DNA of 64,000 bases. It comes from Flavobacterium fragile. GTDB lineage: Bacteria; Bacteroidota; Bacteroidia; Flavobacteriales; Flavobacteriaceae. The notes beneath the pieces are model-generated. The model was not told where the DNA came from, searched no databases, and was given only the letters and a program-made list of their open reading frames with translations. Position 1 is the first letter of the stretch; every line of letters begins with the position of its first letter. Shown one piece after another: positions 59,928-64,000 of this stretch. Made by a program: the position numbers and the translations under genes. The stretch spans positions 124,001-188,000 of the forward strand of contig NZ_JAMLJN010000005.1 of assembly GCF_023634865.1 (NCBI RefSeq). The letters run 5' to 3'.

Positions 59928-61274
59928 TTAAGCTAATCGTTCTATAAAATTGGCTGTAGTGGTTGCTCTAACATCTTCTAACGTAGCACCCGGCATTAAT
60001 TCGGTTAGCGTTAGTTTTCCATCGATAAACTCAAATACCGCTTTATCAGTTATTACCATGTCTACCGCTTTTAAGGCGGTTAATGGTAAATCACAAACGG
60101 GAACCACTTTTGCGTCACCATTCTTCTCATTGTGCGTCATAGTGATGATTAATTTTTTAGCTCCAGAAGCTAAATCCATCGCGCCACCCACTCCTAATAA
60201 AGGTTGACCCGGTACCGCCCAATTGGCTAAATTTGCCGCTTCATCAACCTGCAAACCTCCCATAATAGCCACATCAATGTGTTTTCCTCTGATCATAGCA
60301 AATGAATCGGCAGAATCAAAATACGAAGATCCTTTTAAAGCCGTTACGGGAACTTTTCCAGCATTTACGGGATAATCCATCGCACCTCCACCATCGGTTG
60401 GCGCTGGCCCCACGCCTAACATTCCATTTTCTGTATGCAGAATAATTTCATCTTCTTCAGAAATTAAATCGGCTACTAATGTTGGGATACCGATTCCTAA
60501 ATTCACTACATGCCCTCTTTTAAGTTCTTGTAAAGCTCTTTTAGCCATATTCATTCGAGATTCTGACACTTTTTTACTAGAGGAAACGGTTGCAGAACTA
60601 CCTAAATCTTCTAAAGTTAAAGTTGCTTGAACCAAAAAGTCTACATAAGAACCCGGTGTATGAATGCATTCCGGTGCAATTTCTCCAACAGGTACAATTT
60701 CTTCCACTTCTGCGATTACTAAATCTGCAGCCGTTGCCATAGCACGATTGAAATTTTGTTCCGTCATACGGTACTGAAGATTTCCAGCTGTATCTGCTTT
60801 CCAAGCACGAACAAAAGCAACATTTCCTCTAATCGCCGGAATAAAAACTTGTTCTACTCCATTTAATATTTTCACTTCTCTATCTTTAGCCAATTCCGTT
60901 CCGGCAGAAGTTGGCGTAAAAAAGCCACCAATACCAGCTCCACCCGCTCTGATAGCTTCGGCTAATGTGCCTTGTGGTAACAATTCGTATGCTACTACTC
61001 CGTCTTGGGCTGCCTTTACAGCCTCAGGATTTGACGTAAAGAATGAACCAATCATTTTTTTTATTTGACCATTTCTTAATAGTCTTCCTCCACCAATACC
61101 AACTTCTCCCACATTGTTTCCAATGAAAGTTAGATTTTTGGTTTGTGTTTCTGCCAAAGCGTGCATCAGATGAACAGGATTCCCTGTCATTCCAAAACCA
61201 CCTTGTAGCAATATATCTCCGTCCTTTACCATAGCTGCAGCTTCCTGTAGTGTTATTTGAGGTATCGTCTTCAT
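59928..61274 (-). CDS. pcaIJ: 3-oxoadipate CoA-transferase, fused alpha and beta subunits
   Basis: A 448-residue fusion of the two subunits of a family I CoA-transferase that moves CoA from succinyl-CoA to 3-oxoadipate. The alpha half (about 1-225) has [17 protein letters not shown] near residue 30, [14 protein letters not shown], and [15 protein letters not shown]. The beta half (about 235-448) has [14 protein letters not shown] and the catalytic glutamate in [14 protein letters not shown], then [14 protein letters not shown]. Most bacteria encode PcaI and PcaJ separately, so the fusion resembles mammalian SCOT. It lies four bases after pcaD. Confidence 0.92.
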   Translation of the reverse strand: MKTIPQITLQEAAAMVKDGDILLQGGFGMTGNPVHLMHALAETQTKNLTFIGNNVGEVGIGGGRLLRNGQIKKMIGSFFTSNPEAVKAAQDGVVAYELLPQGTLAEAIRAGGAGIGGFFTPTSAGTELAKDREVKILNGVEQVFIPAIRGNVAFVRAWKADTAGNLQYRMTEQNFNRAMATAADLVIAEVEEIVPVGEIAPECIHTPGSYVDFLVQATLTLEDLGSSATVSSSKKVSESRMNMAKRALQELKRGHVVNLGIGIPTLVADLISEEDEIILHTENGMLGVGPAPTDGGGAMDYPVNAGKVPVTALKGSSYFDSADSFAMIRGKHIDVAIMGGLQVDEAANLANWAVPGQPLLGVGGAMDLASGAKKLIITMTHNEKNGDAKVVPVCDLPLTALKAVDMVITDKAVFEFIDGKLTLTELMPGATLEDVRATTTANFIERLA

Positions 61275-61278
61275 GTTT

Positions 61279-62067
61279 TTATTGTGTTAAATGTTGTGCG
61301 AAATGAATAATATGTTTCGAAAATTCTTCGGGATTAGCAAGATTAGAAAGGTGAGCCGCTTCCATTACTACCAATTGTGCATTGGGAATTTGTTCTTGTA
61401 AAAAAGTACCGTCTGTAACGGTAGTTACTTCGTCTTGTGCTCCGCATACAATCAAAGAAGGTACTTTTAAATGGTTTAATTCCGTTCTAAAATCGGCGTC
61501 TCTCACCATGGCGCAACAGGCAACATAACCTTGTACGCTATTATTTTCGAAATTCTGAAGAATTTGCGTTACTTTTTCAGGATATTTTTCTCGGTATTCT
61601 TCAATAAACCAACGTTGAGCCGTGCCTTCCAAAATACTGGATAATCCGTGGTTAGTTACTTGAGTAATACGAATATTCCAACCTTCTTCTGTGCCAATTT
61701 TTGCCGCTGTATTGCACAAAACAATACCACTACATCTTTCCGGATAGTGAATTCCTAACCATTGCCCTATTAATCCTCCCATGGATAAACCACAAAAAAT
61801 TACTTTGTCTAGTTTTAGGTAATTTAATAACTCTATGACGTCATTTCCTAATTTTTCCACTGCAACTATTTCTTGATCAATGGTACTTTTTCCATGTCCA
61901 CGAGTATCGCTACGCAGGATATTGAAATGTTCTTTCAAATACGGAATATTTTCGTCCCACATTGAAAAATTAGTTCCCAATGAATTAGAAAAAACTAAAG
62001 TAATTTCCTTTCCATAGTCTTCAAAAAGATAATGGCATTCAAAATGACTTAATTTAATTTTAGGCAT
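61279..62067 (-). CDS. pcaD: 3-oxoadipate enol-lactonase
   Basis: A 262-residue alpha/beta hydrolase that opens 3-oxoadipate enol-lactone to 3-oxoadipate. The nucleophile elbow is [12 protein letters not shown] near residue 96, the acid is in [10 protein letters not shown] near 212, and the His is in [14 protein letters not shown] near 240. The N-terminal [13 protein letters not shown] and [10 protein letters not shown] match PcaD/PcaL. It lies between catA and pcaIJ, so its pathway position agrees with its function. The gap to catA (about 120 bases) holds a perfect 10-bp hairpin. Confidence 0.9.
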   Translation of the reverse strand: MPKIKLSHFECHYLFEDYGKEITLVFSNSLGTNFSMWDENIPYLKEHFNILRSDTRGHGKSTIDQEIVAVEKLGNDVIELLNYLKLDKVIFCGLSMGGLIGQWLGIHYPERCSGIVLCNTAAKIGTEEGWNIRITQVTNHGLSSILEGTAQRWFIEEYREKYPEKVTQILQNFENNSVQGYVACCAMVRDADFRTELNHLKVPSLIVCGAQDEVTTVTDGTFLQEQIPNAQLVVMEAAHLSNLANPEEFSKHIIHFAQHLTQ

Positions 62068-62135
62068 TTTATCTTTTTAATATTTGAATATTTTTTGTCC
62101 GTTTCATTTTTGTAAAAACATTTTCTAGGAGGCAA

Positions 62136-62161
62136 CTAAAGCTGACTTACATCAGCTTTAG
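62136..62161. other. Hairpin between catA and pcaD
   Basis: CTAAAGCTGA and TCAGCTTTAG form a perfect 10-bp stem with a six-base loop. No T run follows on the minus strand, so it is more likely an mRNA processing or partial attenuation element than a terminator. Confidence 0.55.
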
Positions 62162-62189
62162 TCGTAATTAATATTATTTAAAATACGGC

Positions 62190-63119
62190 TTAAGCCCCAA
62201 CAGAAGCTCTAGATCTGTTGTTTTCACCAGCAGCAATATTTTCTCTATCAACTACCATGTTAAAATCGAATTCAATTTTAGCGAAAGCTTCCTCTTTACC
62301 ATATTCCGCAGCTTTTTCAGCGGGGATTCTCACTACTGGTGGTACTAAATCTTCACGAGTTGCAAAAGCAAAATCGTCGAATGTTAAGGGATCACCTTCA
62401 ATATTAATTTGGGTAGTTAATTTTCTAAATCCAGGCGCTGTTACGAAGAAGTGAATGTGAGCTGGTCTTGAACCATGACGCCCTAAAAGCGACATTAAAG
62501 TATCAGTTGAACCTCCCGGAGGACAAGAATATCCTACAGGCAAGAACGATTTGAATTCATATTTACCATCTTTATCAGTAACAATTGCTCTTCTTAAATT
62601 AAACTCCGGCTGTGTGGAATCGAAATGAGAATACATACCTTTTAAGTTACAATGCCAAACTTCAACTTTAGCTCCCTCAACCGGATTTCCGTTTTCATCT
62701 TTTACAAATCCACTCATGTATAAACGCTCTGCTCCTTCTTCTGAAACTGTTTCTAATTCTGCATACGATTTAGATTCCGGCGAACCTGCCACATATAAAG
62801 GACCTTCGATAGTACGAGGTGTTTTAGCATTAATTCCGGCTTGCTCATCTTCCCAATCCATCATTACATCGATGAAGTGTTCAATTCCTGTTCCAGCGAA
62901 AACTAGTCCCCATTCTCCATTTCTACCAATTTCACCTAAGAAATCGCAAGCATGCCACATTTCTTCAGAAGTAATATTTAAATCGGCCATAGCATTAAAC
63001 AAATCTTTTAATAATCTGTTTACTACTTCTTTTACTCTTTCATTTCCTTGACCTGGAGTTTCTTTAGATTTAATGTAATCTAACACAGCATCGATACGAG
63101 CTTGTTCTATTCTTTTCAT
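62190..63119 (-). CDS. catA: Catechol 1,2-dioxygenase
   Basis: A 309-residue intradiol dioxygenase that opens catechol to cis,cis-muconate using non-haem Fe(III). The helical N-terminal dimer domain (about 1-110) precedes the beta-sandwich. The motif GPLYVAGSPES is near 127. The expected iron ligands are Tyr in LKGMYSHFDS, Tyr in LPVGYSCPPGG, and the His pair in RPAHIHFFVTAPG. KLTTQINIEGD and DDFAFATREDLVPP follow. Overall length and these stretches match CatA rather than protocatechuate or hydroxyquinol enzymes. It follows catC on the same strand. Confidence 0.95.
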   Translation of the reverse strand: MKRIEQARIDAVLDYIKSKETPGQGNERVKEVVNRLLKDLFNAMADLNITSEEMWHACDFLGEIGRNGEWGLVFAGTGIEHFIDVMMDWEDEQAGINAKTPRTIEGPLYVAGSPESKSYAELETVSEEGAERLYMSGFVKDENGNPVEGAKVEVWHCNLKGMYSHFDSTQPEFNLRRAIVTDKDGKYEFKSFLPVGYSCPPGGSTDTLMSLLGRHGSRPAHIHFFVTAPGFRKLTTQINIEGDPLTFDDFAFATREDLVPPVVRIPAEKAAEYGKEEAFAKIEFDFNMVVDRENIAAGENNRSRASVGA

Positions 63120-63159
63120 AATATTGGATGTTTTTTGTGGTTATTGTTTGTATAAAAAA

Positions 63160-63450
63160 TTAAATAATTGTTTCTCTGATTGCATTTAGGTGTTTACATA
63201 CACTAGTTACTTTGATATTCATGTATGGAAACAATGGCAATGAACTGATAATCTGATGCAATTCGTCTGGACCATCAACTTCCAAAACGGAAATATTAGC
63301 ATACTTACCCGCCACGCGCCATAAGTATTTCCATTTTCCTGAAGATTGCCATTTCTGAGAGCATTCTTTTTCTCTGGCCAAATAATCCGCTAATTTTTCT
63401 TGACTCCAAGATTCGGGGATATTTACCTCCATTTCTACTACGTATACCAT
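63160..63450 (-). CDS. catC: Muconolactone delta-isomerase
   Basis: A 96-residue small barrel enzyme that turns muconolactone into 3-oxoadipate enol-lactone. It begins MVYVVEMEVNIPESW, with AREKECSQKWQSSGKWKYLWRVAGKYAN in the centre (split family mark: KWKYLWRVAGKYAN) and the glutamate and DELHQIISSLPLFPYM near 70, all typical of CatC. It lies ten bases after catB and 40 bases before catA. Confidence 0.95.
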   Translation of the reverse strand: MVYVVEMEVNIPESWSQEKLADYLAREKECSQKWQSSGKWKYLWRVAGKYANISVLEVDGPDELHQIISSLPLFPYMNIKVTSVCKHLNAIRETII

Positions 63451-63460
63451 TTGATTTTTT

Positions 63461-64000
63461 TTATTTTCGTTTGTATTTTTCTACTTGATTCATATCCAAC
63501 TCCACTCCTAATCCTGAACCTTTTGGAAGTTCTAGGCTAAAGTTTTCAAATTTGATTGGCTTTTTAACAATGTCGTCGGTTAATAACAACGGGCCGAAAA
63601 GTTCCGTACCCCAATCTAAATTGGGTAGTGTTGCAAAGAGATGTGCCGAAGCAGCGGTACCAATAGTACCTTCTAACATGGTACCACCATACAAAGAAAT
63701 ACCTGCTCCTTGAGCAATAGCCGCTTGTTTGGCAATATTGGTTAAACCTCCCGATTTTGAAATTTTTAAAGCAAAAACGCTAGCCGCATGAAGTTTTGCT
63801 AATTTAAAAGCATCTTGAACCGTGGCTGCCGATTCATCTGCCATGATAGGTACTTCAAAATAAGAAGTTAAACGAGCTAAACCTTCAAAATTATATTTTG
63901 CTAAGGGTTGTTCAATTAGATCAATACCAGCTTCTTGTAATTTCTTAATGGCTTGTTTGGCCACTTGCTCACTCCACGCTTGATTGACATCGACCGTAAC
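63461..64000 (-). CDS. catB: Muconate cycloisomerase, C-terminal part cut by the window edge
   Basis: The last 179 codons of an enolase-superfamily enzyme that lactonises cis,cis-muconate. The frame is open to base 64000, and its first residues VTVDVNQAWSEQ include the Asp metal ligand. PIMADESAATVQDA holds a Glu/Asp ligand near it, FALKISKSGG the catalytic lysine, and GGTMLEGTIGTAASAHLFAT the conserved glutamate. The GTG at 63964 is not a real start. The first gene seen of the catechol operon; the promoter and any upstream ring-hydroxylating genes are outside the window. Confidence 0.93.
   Translation of the reverse strand, partial: VTVDVNQAWSEQVAKQAIKKLQEAGIDLIEQPLAKYNFEGLARLTSYFEVPIMADESAATVQDAFKLAKLHAASVFALKISKSGGLTNIAKQAAIAQGAGISLYGGTMLEGTIGTAASAHLFATLPNLDWGTELFGPLLLTDDIVKKPIKFENFSLELPKGSGLGVELDMNQVEKYKRK

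Noticed and set aside
63461-63964. GTG at 63964 as the start of catB
   Set aside because: The frame continues upstream as VTVDVNQAWSEQ, part of the conserved active site, so the gene extends past the window edge.
1-64000. CRISPR arrays, insertion sequences, phage genes, tRNA or rRNA
   Set aside because: No repeat-spacer pattern, transposase or integrase motif, cloverleaf or rRNA-like block was seen on either strand by eye.

Overview
The window reads as ordinary chromosome of a low-GC member of the Bacteroidota, most likely Flavobacterium or a close relative. The evidence is the AT-rich composition, many copies of the Bacteroidota promoter element TAnnTTTG, a fused CcoN-CcoO oxidase, and several protein families typical of this group. 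I see no rRNA, tRNA, CRISPR array, insertion sequence or phage gene. No stretch longer than about 300 bases lacks a gene. One gene is cut at each edge: an MCE/MlaD-type gene at base 1 and catB at base 64000.

Layout. Bases 1-5.6 kb hold envelope genes: an MCE start, two tandem amidases, lptD and a RidA protein. Bases 5.6-15.1 kb hold a complete cbb3 oxidase locus (ccoI, ccoS, ccoNO, ccoQ, ccoP, ccoG, ccoH and a SafE/UreH-like membrane protein) with a divergent FNR-type regulator. Bases 15.2-29.5 kb hold mixed core genes: YoaK, FUSC, cysteine synthase, oligopeptidase B, YbaB, TSUP, threonine aldolase, prfB with its programmed frameshift, PiT/DUF47 phosphate uptake, an acyl-CoA carboxylase and an RluA-type enzyme. 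Bases 29.5-46.6 kb hold a six-PAS histidine kinase with a CheY-like partner, an M1 peptidase, menE, CPBP, ArsC-like and outer-membrane beta-barrel genes, corA, hutI-crcB, hutG and a DEAD-box helicase. Bases 46.6-57.6 kb hold a TPR hybrid kinase, ettA, holA, an orphan HsdR-N nuclease-fold protein, a glycosyltransferase, an OmpA lipoprotein, a Sua5/YrdC protein, and a small YceI/pirin/Crp/pseudo-receiver operon. Bases 57.6-64 kb hold a catechol ortho-cleavage operon, catB-catC-catA-pcaD-pcaIJ-(FUSC-like)-pcaF-tetR.

How the genes work together. The cbb3 cluster forms a micro-oxic respiration module. Two near-palindromes of the form ATGAY-N4-RTCAT lie upstream of ccoS and between ccoI and the FNR-type gene. 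Both lie exactly 29.5 bp from the -7 element of the oxidase-side promoter, which predicts class-II activation by the neighbouring regulator. The cat/pca operon encodes every step from catechol to succinyl-CoA and acetyl-CoA. The DUF47-PiT pair is preceded by an 11-bp direct repeat resembling a PhoP box.

I found no clearly new multi-gene defence or mobile system. The most promising observations are the FNR-type regulon with an unusual half-site, an intact SD-dependent prfB frameshift in a lineage that uses Shine-Dalgarno pairing little, the pseudo-receiver/Crp/exported-pirin/YceI operon, and the FUSC-like gene inside the catechol operon. Functions are assigned by family recognition from sequence alone; no database search was run.
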